From Elgaria multicarinata webbii (taxonomy: Eukaryota > Chordata > Lepidosauria > Squamata > Anguidae): 64,000 bases of DNA. Each line of letters starts with the position of its first letter. The stretch's first letter is position 1. The DNA lies in NCBI RefSeq assembly GCF_023053635.1, contig NC_086184.1, forward strand, positions 13,872,379 through 13,936,378, in the 5' to 3' direction. A model generated the notes under the pieces. The model saw only the letters and a program-made list of their open reading frames with translations, was not told the DNA's origin and searched no databases. Below are positions 1 to 10,814 of the stretch, piece by piece. A program made the position numbers and the translations under genes.

Positions 1-316
1 CCTTTTGGAAGCTCCGTCATCTGGTCCTGAAAATGAGATTTCCCAGGCTGATCAGAGAAAGAGGGGAAGAGGAAAACAAGGTGAAGGATAGAAGAGAAGG
101 TCAGAGGCTGTCGAAAAGGATGAAAAATAGGAATGGGTGAATTTGTTAGTTTCACTTTCTCCCATATTTGAATTTTTAAGATCTCACATTCCTTCTTCCC
201 TGAATTTGAAGAACTTTGCAAATTCGGCTAAATTCTTATCAAAACCAAACTGAAATGAAATTGAATCCAGCAAGGGAGAATTACGTGTGTGTAATGATGC
301 TCATCTATGCTCTATA

Positions 317-438
317 GCAGTGGTTCTCAACCTGGGGCACTCCAGATGTGTTGGACTGCATCTCCCAGAATGCCCCAGCTGGGGCATTCTGGGAGTTGTA
401 GTCCAACACATCTGGAGCGCCCCAGGTTGAGAAAGGCT
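317..438. mobile_element. hAT (Charlie-type) hairpin MITE
   Basis: A 122-bp near-perfect palindrome. The left arm opens GCAGTGGTTCTCAACCTGG; the right arm closes CCAGGTTGAGAAAGGCT. Centre is at ...CCCCAGC|TGGGGC.... Both sides carry the same 8 bases, GCTCTATA (309-316 and 439-446), the target-duplication length of hAT elements. The end CAGTGGTTCTCAA is the classic hAT-Charlie end. It has no coding capacity. Confidence 0.88.
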
Positions 439-446
439 GCTCTATA

Positions 447-632
447 GGATGTTCCTTTTGGTGTACATGGGGTTGAACAGCCCCAATCACCAGTTGTTAT
501 GAATGACAAACTGTTATGTGGTTCAGGCAACTGATTTTGTCTTCTTTTCCTCTTTCATGCAGAGAAAACCTTTGAGTTATTAAATTCCACCTTTTTGTCT
601 TGTACTACTCCCAGTTTTGTTTTTAAAAAAAG

Positions 633-689
<57 letters not shown>

Positions 690-1333
690 TTCTTACATAT
701 ATACAGCTACCAATTATTTTAATGGAGGTTGTTTATTTACATGCACTGACTGGGTTTTGATCCTGTGATTAAGAGCTCAGCAATGTAGGTCAACGAGGAG
801 AATTTACCCTAAAATTGCTAATTTGCAGTGCATGGTGATTATGAGTAATCTGATCTTTTGGCATTTGTATATGAGAGGCAGACAAACAGCAACTGCCAAA
901 TAGAATATTGAGCCATGTGACTTTCAGATCTGTGGTTCATGCCTCAAACCAATCACATTCCCAAATCTATTCAAGTGCTTACAAAATGCACAATTTTAGC
1001 CCATAAATGATACAAGGTGAACCTAGGCTTTATGTCTGCAGAGGTGAAATTAATTTGACCCAAAGGTATCCCCCAAAATTTCCTGTATAAAATTCAATGG
1101 TAACTACTTTCCAAGTATTCTCTAGGTGTGCAGATAATTCAGCAAATATTGGGCATTCTGTATCTGCATTTGACACATGAAGATTTTGAAATATTTGGAC
1201 CTATTTTAAATGGCTATAACTTTTATTGTACTGTTTGATTTAAATTATACGTATGCCTGTTTATTATTGTAAGCCACTTACTGGAGGCTTTTGGCTTTAA
1301 AAGGGGGGATATAAGTACCTAAATAAATACATT
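447..1333. other. Intergenic, AT-rich; only a weak LINE-like tail seen
   Basis: Apart from the (GA)n tract there is no recognised gene. Near 1255-1330 a stretch reading GTAAGCCACTTACTGGAGG...GGGGATATAAG...AAATAAATA resembles the 3' tail of the L2/CR1-like LINEs elsewhere in the window, but it is too diverged to assign. Confidence 0.4.
636..687. repeat. (GA)n microsatellite
   Basis: About 25 uninterrupted GA units, with GGGA at the right end. Confidence 0.95.
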
Positions 1334-1645
1334 TGTCAATAACTGACAGCTGTCATGTAGGAGCAGTCTATTTTGACAATATTTGATGAGCAGTAGTCAA
1401 TATTTGACATTGATGTGTAGCACTCCATGTCTGACAGTATCAGACAATAGCCATGCTGTAACTGTCAACTTTTGACAGCATCTCACTTATAACAGCAAAT
1501 GTTTCTCAAGATTTGACAGATGACAATCCATAATTGTCAGTAAACACAATCTGACATATCGCAGACAAGGCTTGACAGTATCAGATAGCGGTCCTAGAGT
1601 AGATGTCAATGTTTGAGAGCATTTGAGAGATGACTTGCGGTGACA
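1334..1645. promoter_or_regulatory. Dense cluster of 15 TGACA/TGTCA motifs
   Basis: TGACA or its complement starts at 1334, 1344, 1351, 1374, 1405, 1432, 1463, 1473, 1514, 1521, 1535, 1552, 1573, 1604 and 1641: 15 hits in 312 bases, where under one is expected. At least seven read TGACAG, the core of TALE homeodomain (MEIS/TGIF) sites. 1344-1355 is the perfect palindrome TGACAGCTGTCA. Spacings of 31 (three times), 27, 21, 41 and 10 suggest either helical phasing or a worn tandem repeat. The motif excess is seen directly; an enhancer role is conjecture. Confidence 0.4.
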
Positions 1646-2029
1646 TTTTGTTAAGGTTATATGCTTTCCTTTGAACCAATCAAAACAGACATCTTTCAAA
1701 TCTTGCTGCCAAATTTCAATTCTGAGCAAATGATGGATTTTGTGACACCATTTCACTGGCAAAATCCAAATTTCAAATATTGAAAATGAACTGAATTTTA
1801 AAACTTCACAGTCATCAACTGATAGTCATACATGTGAGAAACCATGTGTTCCCCAGAAGCCCAGAACTAGAATTCCTGTGACATCCATAAATCTGAGCAT
1901 CTTTCTTTTTTAAAAAATGTTTGTTAAGACCTTTTTATCCAGGTAAAGTTGGTGGGGGTTGGTTTTGGTGGCTGAAGATTGTGGCCTTTGGCAGCATGAC
2001 TTCAGTGCCTTTCTCTGATTAGGATAAAC

Positions 2030-2349
2030 TAAGGTGACCATATGGGAAGGAGGACAGGGCTGCTGTATCTTCAACTGTTATATAGAGAAGGGAATTTCAG
2101 CAGGTGTTGTTTGTATGCATGCAGCACCTGGTGAAATTCCCTCTTCATCACAACAATTAAAGTTGCAGGAGTTAAAATAGAGTAACCAAATACAAAAGAG
2201 GGCAAGGCTCCTGCAGCTTTAACTGTTCTGAAGAAGAGGGGATTTCACCAGGTGCTGCATGTATACAAATGACACCTGCTGAAATTCCCCTTTCTATACA
2301 ACTGATAAAGTTACAGGAGCCCTGTCCTCCTTTTCATATGGTCACCCTA
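2030..2349. mobile_element. Foldback hAT-like MITE, copy 1
   Basis: A 320-bp inverted repeat running from TAAGGTGACCATATG to CATATGGTCACCCTA. The halves are near reverse complements, sharing blocks such as GGAGGACAGGGCTCCTG, AATTTCAGCAGGTG and CACCTGGTGAAATTCCC. Each half also has weaker internal symmetry. The same element recurs at 16482-16810, where flanking 8-mers match. No clear target duplication here. Confidence 0.75.
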
Positions 2350-2376
2350 CTAGTAGTAAGACCTTTAAGCTACAAT

Positions 2377-2844
2377 GGGCCTGTTCAGGCAACACGCTAA
2401 ACCATAGTTAGTCTGCTAACCCTTCTGTAGCAAATAGTTATTGAGCATATTTAAATCATGGTTATGTAGCCACCATTATTAGAAATGGTTCGCACCACAT
2501 GGTGAGTCATGGTTCACATGACACACTAAGCCACCATGTTTAGCGCAAAACACTTAACTATCATGGCTTATTTATTTATTTTATTTTATTTATTTATTGC
2601 ATTTGTATCCCACCTTTTTTTCCTCCAAGGAACCCAAGGCGGCATACATAATCCTCCTCCTCTCCATTTTATCCACACAACAACAACCCCATGAGGTAGG
2701 TTGGGCTAATAGTCTGTGACTGACCCAAAGTCACCCAGTGGGTTTCCATGGCTGAGTGGGGACTAGAACCTGGATCTCCCGACTCCCAGCCCAACACTTT
2801 AGCCACTACACCACACTGGCTTAGCATGTCATCTGAACAGGGTC
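2377..2844. mobile_element. MITE with GGGCCTGTTCAG end, split by a SINE
   Basis: The left end GGGCCTGTTCAGGCAACACG and the right end CATGTCATCTGAACAGGGTC are inverted relatives, each leading into a GCTAAACCA-type block. AAT flanks both sides (2374-2376, 2845-2847), which may be a 3-bp target duplication. The middle is occupied by the SINE at 2570-2820. Relatives lie at 18764-18953 and 45602-45720. Confidence 0.6.
2570..2820 (-). mobile_element. tRNA-derived SINE
   Basis: On the minus strand it starts GCCAGTGTGGTGTAGTGGCT (A-box type), then GGTTCTAGTCC (B box near 2760-2770), then CACTGGGTGACTTTGGG and GAACCTCATGGGGTTG-type body sequence. It ends GGCGGG-like/GGGATACAAATGCAATAAATAAA. GGCTTA occurs at both borders, consistent with a target duplication inside the host MITE. 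A tRNA-like head with a LINE-like tail is normal for squamate SINEs. Confidence 0.8.
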
Positions 2845-3193
2845 AATGTGTTGTCTTTGTTTGCAGAAGTAATTGCCTTTGTTCCCACCCACCAGTGGAA
2901 TTCAGTCCCTAAGAGCTTCTCCAAAATGCAATTCAACCCATGGGCCAAAAGAGGTTCCTCACACCCCTGATTTAGCAAAATGAAACCACAAATATTCGCT
3001 CGTTGGTTATTGCTCTGCATTAAGCCTATTTCAAATCTAATCCTGATTTTTCAAACAGACTCAGGAACCGTTTTCTGACATACAACTTCTGACATTCTCT
3101 GTCATTCTCCTTTATTATTTTATTATGTTATTATATTTTTATTTTATTTTAATATGGATTTTGCATGTGTGTTTGTTGTCCCTTAGTATTGCC

Positions 3194-3245
<52 letters not shown>

Positions 3246-5920
3246 CCAGCCATCATCTCTCCACCACAATGGAATCCCTCCCCACCACCACCACCTTCTT
3301 CCTGCAGTCTCCATCTTAAACTCTAATACGTCGCTTCACTGTGTTTTAGACCTCGGACAAGGTGAGAAGCTTTGCCTATTGCTCATACAGAACCCTTTGT
3401 TTTGTCCTGCCACGATAGTTAAGCTTGATGGCTCAAGTCTTTAGAAATGTTGGCATCTTTCATCTTGATCAGATTAATGTGGCCAAATTAATAAAGGAGT
3501 TAAAGACAGGGAGGGCGGGAGAGGGAGAGGGAGACAGAAGGGAATTGAAATTAGGGAAAGAGAAGAACAAAGACAGTTCTTAAATGAACATTTTTAGCCG
3601 TAGCTTAACATTACAAAGATTAATAGGAATTCATTTGCATATATAATGTGACGGACAGAACACAATTCAAAGTGACTCTGGGTTTGAATGGCGTTCCTAT
3701 TTGTGCTGAAGCGGAGTGGCAGAAAGGAAGAAAAGGTCTGGGGGTGGAATTCCCCCATGTATTATGTTCAACTTCTATGCCTGCAAATGCTTTCTTTTAA
3801 ACCAATACAACACTGGGGTTGTCTGGTGGCTTTAGTCTGGTTCACACATGCATGTGAATCACAGGACTTCCCTACGCTTGGGTTTATTTTACACTTGTTG
3901 ATTTGTGGTTAAATGTTCCAACCGACTCCCCCAAAAAGCCTGGTGTTTGAGGTGAGGTGAAAGAAACTCCAGTGGTGGCGTTTGATCGGCATTCACACCT
4001 GCAAGTAACGTTACAGGCCAGGACTGAACATTGCAATCGCCTCGTGATACCTAGACTTCTCACATGATGTCTTTGCTCATTTTCAATGGCCTAGTTCACA
4101 CATAATGCTATCCCATGGTTTATTTAATCCATGATTTGTTGCCCTACCAGGGGTTTGTCTGGCAGATGATCGAACAAACCATGGTTTGTTTTCTCAATCC
4201 CTGGGTTGTTTGTTTCCTTCTTCGTTCACCCACTCCTTCCCTGTATCCCAAGTGGCTTTGTAGTTCTGTAGTACTGACATATAAAGCAACTGGTGGGTTT
4301 TTTTTTTTACTTTTCTTACCTGCTGCTTCTGTAGCCTGCTACAGCTGGCTTGGGCATGCTGGGAGTTGTAGGCCTTTTCTCTGTCTAAACATGCAGAAGC
4401 TTGTGCCTTCAATGGATTTTCTGCAGTAAAAAAAAAAAAAAGACAGAAGTGGTAGGCAAACATGTGACGGATGGCATGATAAAAAGCCTCATCTAGAAAC
4501 ACCATGGTAGTGATTTTACCCAATTTCAAGTTGTTATTTACCAGTACATTGTGCCTTAACATCAGGCTTGCGGCTGGGTGGTTTAATACATGAATTCATT
4601 ACACCATATTCTTCATAAAACAGATTAAAAACAAAACATTAAAAGGATGAATCATACTGTCTTTTTGTCACTTGGAGGAATGAGAGCTGATTAAATCTAC
4701 ATTGCAGTTTGGCATATGGTGGAGCTGATGATTAGTGTGCCATGCACCCAAATGCAATGTGAGTTGAGTCAGTCCACGTCAGCTAATGGGCAATGCTCAA
4801 ACTATGAGAAAGGTGGGGGTGGCCATTGACGGATCCACAAATCCCACCTTCTGATTTCCTTCCCTTCCCTTTATGCCCCTCTGTCAGCTTCTACAAGCAG
4901 TACCAAAGGGCCTTCCCCCACTACCCCCCACCATAACATTCAAGTGTTGCCATTGCTCTGAAAAGACACGTGAATTTCCCTTAGGACATTTCTATAGCCC
5001 TGTTTCAAGGCAAATTCTGCTGTGTTTGCAACTTCTCATCAGCTTGCAAAGTTTATCTTGCTTCTGTTCTATTAACAGACCTGGAAAAGAGCCGCAGTCT
5101 CGTAAGGTGCTCTGCTGAGTGATCTATCCGCTTAGCTCTTGCAAAGCTTATCTTGCTTGTTTAATAACTTGGTCCGAGCACTTCGTAAGTACCTTAGATA
5201 TAACTATACGAAGCAATCATAAACTACTAGAGCTGATAAGGAGAGGTCTTAGACTAGGGATGCAGAACCTCAGGCCCAGGGGAGGGGGGACAAAACCATC
5301 CCTTCACAGCTCCCCAGATGGCTCCACCCCTTTCCCTTGGCCCTTCTCCTTTCCTCCCCATCCACTGCACATTTGGGTGTTCCCAAGCTCTTGTGCAATT
5401 TCCCCCCATTCTAAAAGGTTGAAATGCCTTCCCTATGGTTTAGATACTGGCAGGAAGAGCCTAGAGCTAATATATGCTGGTATTAGGGGCACTTGAGTCC
5501 TCATCCATTTTGCCTTCAGCCCCTTCTACCAACTATTCAGCCCCTGAGAGCTTCTCCAAAACTGAATTCAGCTCTTGGTCTGAAAGCAGTTCAATACCCC
5601 ATGGTTCAAGAAATGCCTCAGATAAGTCCTTAAGTTCCAGGTTGAGCTTGTCTGTAGATAATGGACCAACAGATGCAAAGTTAACCAGCTTCAATTCCTT
5701 ACATCCCCAAGTAGGGCTGAGGCAAACACTTGTCTGACACCCTGGAGAGACAGTATTGAGCAGACAGTATTGAGTTAGATGGACCAATGGACTGACTACA
5801 TGCAAGGCAGCTGTATTGCACCTATGTTGTATTGCACTTTGTACTGGAAGAATCTATAATATGGAACAATGTGCATGTCCTCCTAAATTACCTACCAGCT
5901 TCTTGGAAGTTAACACATAA
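2845..5920. other. Intergenic, mostly unassigned
   Basis: No gene seen. 2865-2980 and 5515-5600 share a related block (GAGAGCTTCTCCAAAA...AATTCA), so an old dispersed repeat. 4088-4200 carries pieces of a CATGGTTT/AACAAACCATGG palindromic MITE type. 4345-4370 has GGCATGCTGGGAGTTGTAGG, a block common in hAT MITEs. 4600-4790 looks single-copy. 5240-5480 is a GC-richer stretch of unknown type. Confidence 0.45.
3196..3242. repeat. (TA)n microsatellite
   Basis: About 23 TA units; the isoleucine/tyrosine-rich open frame over it is an artefact. Confidence 0.95.
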
Positions 5921-5962
<42 letters not shown>

Positions 5963-6234
5963 TATTACCCACCTCTCCCTCTGGATCGAGGCAGGGAATA
6001 ACATTAAATACAATATAATACATAAAACTAGTTAAAAGAGCATATAAAACCAATACAATATTAAAATAATCACAACATCTTAAAATTCTTAGGTTTAAAA
6101 TTCATCTGGGTAGGCCTGCAGGAAGAGACTAGTCTTTATGTCTGTCTTAAACTCACAAAGAGCTTTAATATGACTAATCTCCTCTGGCAGGCCATTCCAT
6201 AGTCTGGGGGCAGCATAAGAAAAGGTCCTCTGGG
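5921..6234 (-). mobile_element. L2-like LINE 3' end, part 1 (interrupted by MITE)
   Basis: Minus-strand 3' end: (ATT)n at 5921-5964, then the complement of CTGCCTCGATCCAGAGGGAG, then the end of the reverse-transcriptase ORF (complement of ...CCAGACTATGGAATGGCCTG, reading WNGLP). The sequence continues after the MITE at 6879, where it aligns with the L2 copy at 8294-9016. Confidence 0.8.
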
Positions 6235-6878
6235 GGCTTTGCTAGACCTGCCGGCTTACGCCGGCAGGGAGGCGGGGCCTAGGCGCTCTAACGTTAGCGG
6301 GCCTCGCCCAGGCTTCCAGATGGCGGAGTTGCAGGAGGACGCAAGCCCTGCGGCGTCCGCCATTTTGTTTGTTTGTTTGTTTAAAGGGGCCGCAGGTGGC
6401 CCGAAGACTGCGGCAAGGTAAGGGGTGTTTTTTAAAAAAACGGGGGGGGGGAGGATGGCAGGGTGGGTGGCAAGGGAGGAGGGTGGGTGACAGAGGGAGC
6501 GGCGCGCGGCACTCCCTCTATCACCCGCCCTCCCCCCTTGCCACCCCCTGCCATCCTTCCCCCTCCCCTCTCTTTCCCCCCCGCCCCCGGGCCGATGGGC
6601 ACAGCGCTCATACGAGCGCTGTGCCAGGCAGGTCCGCGGCTTTTCGCAGCCACTCGCGAGTAAGCGAGTAGCCGCAAAAAGCCGCGGAAGTGGCTAGACG
6701 TTCCCCAGCTCCGACCTGAGGCCGGAGCTGGGGAAAAAGCGCGCCATAAGCAAATTCGCTTATGGCACGTTGGAGGAGGCCTCACTGCGGCCTGCCGCTG
6801 GATTCCCTGGTGCGTCATCTGGACGCACAGCAGGGAAACCGGGTTGGAAGGCGCGCTAAGGCCTCGTCTAGCGACGCC
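6235..6878. mobile_element. GC-rich MITE family, copy 1
   Basis: A 644-bp GC- and CpG-rich element inserted in an L2 LINE. Left end GGCTTTGCTAGACCTGCCGG; right end GTCTAGCGACGCC. CTGGG stands on both sides (6230-6234, 6879-6883), and the L2 sequence resumes on the right, so 5-bp duplication is likely (a 3-bp CTG reading is also possible). Inside are a GCCATTTTG block, a C/G-rich tract, short palindromes such as AGCGCT and a hairpin at 6804-6837. It is non-coding; chance open frames arise from its GC content. Superfamily unclear. Confidence 0.8.
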
Positions 6879-6975
6879 CTGGGTAACAGTTGCCAGTCTA
6901 GTTGTGGCTGATGGGAGTAAACCCTTCCCACAGTCAGAATAGATGGATTTTCAGAGCCCTTATGACAGCTAAAAG
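6879..6975 (-). mobile_element. L2-like LINE 3' end, part 2
   Basis: Continuation of the LINE at 5921-6234 beyond the MITE: CTGGGTAACAGTTGCCAGTC and what follows aligns with the complement of the L2 copy near 8690-8745. Confidence 0.65.
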
Positions 6976-8111
6976 ACTTATGCTATCCCATTAGAAGGAC
7001 AAATCCACACCACCCATAATGCAATGCATCATATTGCATTATTATGCAATGCATAATAACATTATCAACTTTTGAACGGGTATTATATAGACGCAACTTG
7101 CGAGTGGAGAAATACCCGGATATCCGGTCTGCTTTTCTTGTAACCTTTGTATAATTCTCTCCCTTGTTTATTTTATGAACGGTACACATGATGGAAAATA
7201 ACAATAAGGTTATATGCATAATATATGGGGGGGGGTGTTTTCGTGATGTATTTTCTGTTCTGTTTTGTTGATATTGACAATAAAAAATGTTGCATTGCAC
7301 CTTTTCGTGATAAGGTGTTATTTTAAATTGTGGATCGCATTGAGTGCCATTGGCAAAAAGGCACTATATATATCTGTCATACATGAAGGACTGAATAAGA
7401 TCTCGAAGAGGCAGAGCAGTTGACTTAGCTCCCCTCCCACCAAAGGTAACTCGGAGAGGCCTGAGAAATGCTTCTTGCCCCTGCCATCATCTCGAAAGGT
7501 AACACCCCCAGACCCAAACGATGAATAATCCCGCATGGATAAAGCTATTGTCTTAATACACGCATCCAGTTCGGCACAGACTTTGTGCGCCTGCTGAGGC
7601 AGGCATTATTTTCTCACTCGGAAGACTGTAGCATGTAATTTTGCTCACTGTGTCACATTATTTGTCAGCAACTGCAAGCTGTCGCCTCTCTAGGAAGGAA
7701 ACGCCGCTATGCTGATTCCTAAACCATGATGCTCATATGGAAGATAATGAGAATCACCAAGGCGTGTGCACACGGCGCATTCAGATGGAGCGTCCCGGAA
7801 AGCAAACAGTGGCTCCACTATTATTTGTCTTTGGCCAGCTGTGATTGTGTTGGTTAGCAATAATATCCCACTTTCAAATCATTGATTCACTGAGGGGTAG
7901 CAATCTATTTCCAAGCATCATCAGAGAGTGTGGTACAGGAACTTTTAAACAATGCATCACATCTCCTTTGAAAAGCAATATTTCTCCAAATAAATGCATC
8001 AAGAAGCTCTAGAACTGTAGGGGGTTGGGGATTCTTTTTAAGTAAATAAGGACGGTGGAAAAACAAAACAGGATGACCACATCAAGGAACTATGAATATA
8101 AGAATAGCCTT
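6976..8111. other. Intergenic, possibly single-copy
   Basis: No gene. 7010-7060 is rich in TGCAT/ATGCA. 7320-7370 has a weak LINE-like tail. 7560-7880 has balanced base use and no repeat I recognise, so it is a reasonable place to look for conserved non-coding DNA. Confidence 0.35.
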
Positions 8112-8290
8112 CCTAACTATTTATTTATTTATTTATTTATTACATTTAAATACCGCCCCACAGCCGAAGCTCTCTGGGCGGTTCACAAAAGTTAAAACAG
8201 TAAACACTGAAAAGTATACAAAAATTAAAAACCATCAGAAACATAAAAACAACAGTATAAAAACAACAGTATCCATTTAAAAACAACAGG
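8112..8290 (-). mobile_element. LINE 3'UTR fragment (CTCTGGGCGG type)
   Basis: Begins with (TTTA)n on the + strand, then CCGCCCCACAGCCGAAGCTC and TCTGGGCGGTTCACAAAAGT, then A-rich 3'UTR. The same block occurs at 10140, 23305 and 49470 (minus) and 9450, 20020 and 41810 (plus). Confidence 0.75.
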
Positions 8291-8293
8291 CAC

Positions 8294-8961
8294 ATGTGGT
8301 GGACATGTCCAAATATCCAGGAATTGGGCTCAGGTGTGTTTTATTTATTAGTGTTTAGCTTAAACTTCTTAGAGTCAGAAGACCTAAAGACAGTAGTGTA
8401 CACGCTGGTAACCTCAAGGCTTGACTTCTGCAATGCGCTCTACATAGGGCTACCATTGTACCTAGTTCGGAAACTTCAACTAGTTCAAAATATGGCAGCC
8501 AGGTTGGTCACCGGTACACCTAGGGGTGACCACATTACACCAACATTAAAATCACTCCACTGGCTGCCAATTAGTTTCCGGGCAAAGTACAAAGTGTTGG
8601 TCATCACCTTTAAAGCCCTAAATGGTTTGGGTCCAGGTTACCTGCGGGATCGCCTTCTCCCATACAGTCCGCTCCGCACACTCAGGTCCTCTGGGGTGAA
8701 CTTACTTCAGTCAGCTAAAACTAGGCTGACATCAGTTTCCCAGAGGACCTTTTCTTCTGTTGCCCCCAGATTGTGGAATGGCCTGCCGGAGGAGATTCGT
8801 AAAATCAACTCTCTGTGTGATTTTGAGGCAGCTTTAAAGGCTAGCCTTTTCCCGCAGGCCTATCCAGATCAATGTTAAATCATGATTTTTTAAGATGTAT
8901 TGATTCCTGTTCTAATGTTGTTCCCCGCCTCGATCCAAAGGGAGAGGCGGGTAAGAAATAA

Positions 8962-9015
<54 letters not shown>

Positions 9016-9016
9016 A
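8294..9016 (+). mobile_element. L2-like LINE 3' end with 194-codon open RT C-terminus
   Basis: The frame 8294-8878 is open for 194 codons; from about residue 30 it reads as the C-terminus of an L2-clade reverse-transcriptase ORF. Motifs: SRLDFCNALYIGLP, KLQLVQNMAARLVTG, HITPTLKSLHWLPI, FKALNGLGPGYL, RTFSSVAPRLWNGLPEE and FEAALKASLF. It stops at 8876-8878, and the 3'UTR leads into GTTCCCCGCCTCGATCC and an (ATT)n tail (about 8963-9014). It is strongly 5' truncated. The lack of stops across about 500 bases suggests a fairly young copy. Confidence 0.88.
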
Positions 9017-9289
9017 CTATACATCCCATCTTTTGACCCAACAGGGACCCCACAGTGTGTCAAAATACATACACACACCACAGTAACATGGCAACCGACA
9101 ACACTTATCCGATAATTAGATGTCCATCAAATTCTGTGAAGGCATGTAGAAATATAGCTATGCTGAGGGGATGTAGCTCAGTAGATCACTGCTGAGTGTT
9201 ATCTGCATTTAATCTTGACTCTTTACCCTAAACTCTGGTCCCAAGCCCTAAAAAGCTTGAGACCAGAGTATTTAAAGGAACATCTTCTC

Positions 9290-9522
9290 ATATCTGCACC
9301 TGCTTCGACCTTTAGATCATCATTGGAGGCCCTCCTCCAGGTGCCCTGATGAAGACACAAGACAGGGCCTGATCAGTTATAGCACTCCACTTGTGGAATG
9401 CCCTCCCCAAATGCTCACCCAGCACCTATATAGGCACCAGGCAAACACCTAATTTTTGTGAATGGCCCAGAGAGCTTCGGCTATTGGGCGGTATAAAAAT
9501 GTAATAAATAAATAAATAAACC
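9290..9522 (+). mobile_element. LINE 3' end with (AAAT)n tail
   Basis: Diverged end of a LINE ORF (CACTTGTGGAATGCCCTCCC gives WNALP), then GAGAGCTTCGGCTATTGGGC, GGTATAAAAATG and AATAAATAAATAAATA. Same family as 8112 and 41535, plus strand. Confidence 0.75.
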
Positions 9523-10139
9523 TTTCTTTTCTCCCGGGTATTTTGGAGACTCGGTTCTAGATTGTTACAGCCGTTATTCTGTGCTCTTTGTTATTTGTAC
9601 TGTATTTTATTCCTTGAAATATTTGCATTGTATTTTATATCTTTAATTGTTCATAATACACCCAGAGAATGTTGGTTATTGAGTGGATTTAAATGTATTC
9701 TTGAATTATTTGGAGAGACCAATTGGGCGAAAGTGGGTGGGGGGACAATATTGGGAGAGTATCTGAAATATTTTGTCAATAGCATATGTAGATAATCGTA
9801 AATCCTGTGTGTCTCTAATGGTTGCCGCCAAGTCAGAAATAGGAATAAATTTATTGGTGTGTGTGCATATGTGTCAAGGGGGGGAATGTAGTCCTTGATA
9901 TATTTTCACAGATGGGAAACTGTGGGAAGCAGATGCCTTCCCAGGTGGTCTGGCTTCCTACCAAAAACAAATGAACACACATCTCCTTATGAAGAAAACT
10001 AGCAAATCAGGGAGAAGACTATGCTTTATTACTCTTCTATGGGCAGGGAATTTTCCATATGAGGGACAATCAAGAATTTGGCTCCCTACCTTGAGCCTGA
10101 TGTGGTGTAGTACAGGGAAACCTTCACACACTACTTGCA
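9523..10139. other. Intergenic, no feature assigned
   Basis: AT-rich; 9560-9700 has weak LINE-tail character (CACCCAGAGAATGTTGG). The rest is unremarkable and no gene is seen. Confidence 0.35.
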
Positions 10140-10278
10140 TGAATTTATTTATTTATTTATTTATTGCATTTTTATACCAATAGCCGAAGCTCCCTGGGTG
10201 GTACACAACAATTAAAACCATTCAAAGTATAAAACAAACAATATTAAAAACATGATATAAAATACAATATAAAAGCAC
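10140..10278 (-). mobile_element. LINE 3'UTR fragment, part 1 (interrupted by hAT MITE)
   Basis: (ATTT)n, then CCGAAGCTCCCTGGGTGG and the A-rich 3'UTR ending ...ACAATATAAAAGCAC. In the uninterrupted copy at 49470-49835 the same 3'UTR runs on smoothly, which shows where the MITE entered. Confidence 0.8.
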
Positions 10279-10814
10279 TAGGGCTGTGCTCTGCTCCGAT
10301 TCGGATCGCGAATCCGGAGCGGAGTGACCCCATCTGCCTCTGCCAAAGGCGGATCCAAATCGGGTCGGGGAGCTGCGGATCAAGGTGAAGCAGTTTGTCT
10401 CCATCCAGAGCTCTGAACACAGGTAAGTGGAGGGGAGAGGGTTTCACCTGGTGCCGGCGCTGCTGGTGCAGTACGTGCAGCGATGGCGTCGAAGCCAGGT
10501 AAGGGGGCAGGGGGGAGGGGGCTTACCTGGCTCTGCCGCCACAGTCCATATGGCAATGACGGTGGAGCCAGGTAAGGGGTCAGGGGGAGGGGGCTTATTC
10601 GGCCCCCATTTTGTCCCCCCTTCCCCAATTACCTGCCTCCATCATCCACCACAGAGGCAAGTAAGTAGGAAAGGGGGGCAAAATCTCGATACACCCTTCC
10701 AGATCTTGCTCTGCGGAGAGGGGGAGAGTCGGATCGACCCAAAGCGGTTCAGGCCCGATGTGAAAGTTCCAGATTGGGCCATGAAGCAGTTCAGGGAGTC
10801 CGTGCACAGCCCTA
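10279..10814. mobile_element. hAT non-autonomous element (TAGGGMTGTGC family), copy 1
   Basis: 536 bp, left end TAGGGCTGTGC, right end GCACAGCCCTA, perfect 11-bp TIR. It is flanked by identical 8-mers AAAAGCAC (10271-10278 and 10815-10822), the hAT signature, and sits inside a LINE 3'UTR. The interior is GC-rich with inverted blocks (TCCGATTCGGATCGCGAATC region) and several strong splice-donor-like motifs: CAGGTAAG near 10419, 10495 and 10570, and CTTACCTGG (minus strand) near 10531. It encodes nothing recognisable. Confidence 0.92.

Noticed and set aside
3125-3319. Poly-(Ile-Tyr) open frame
   Set aside because: Translation of a (TA)n microsatellite.
5119-5496. 125-codon + strand open frame
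   Set aside because: No similarity to a known family, no splice or promoter context, length within chance for a window this size.
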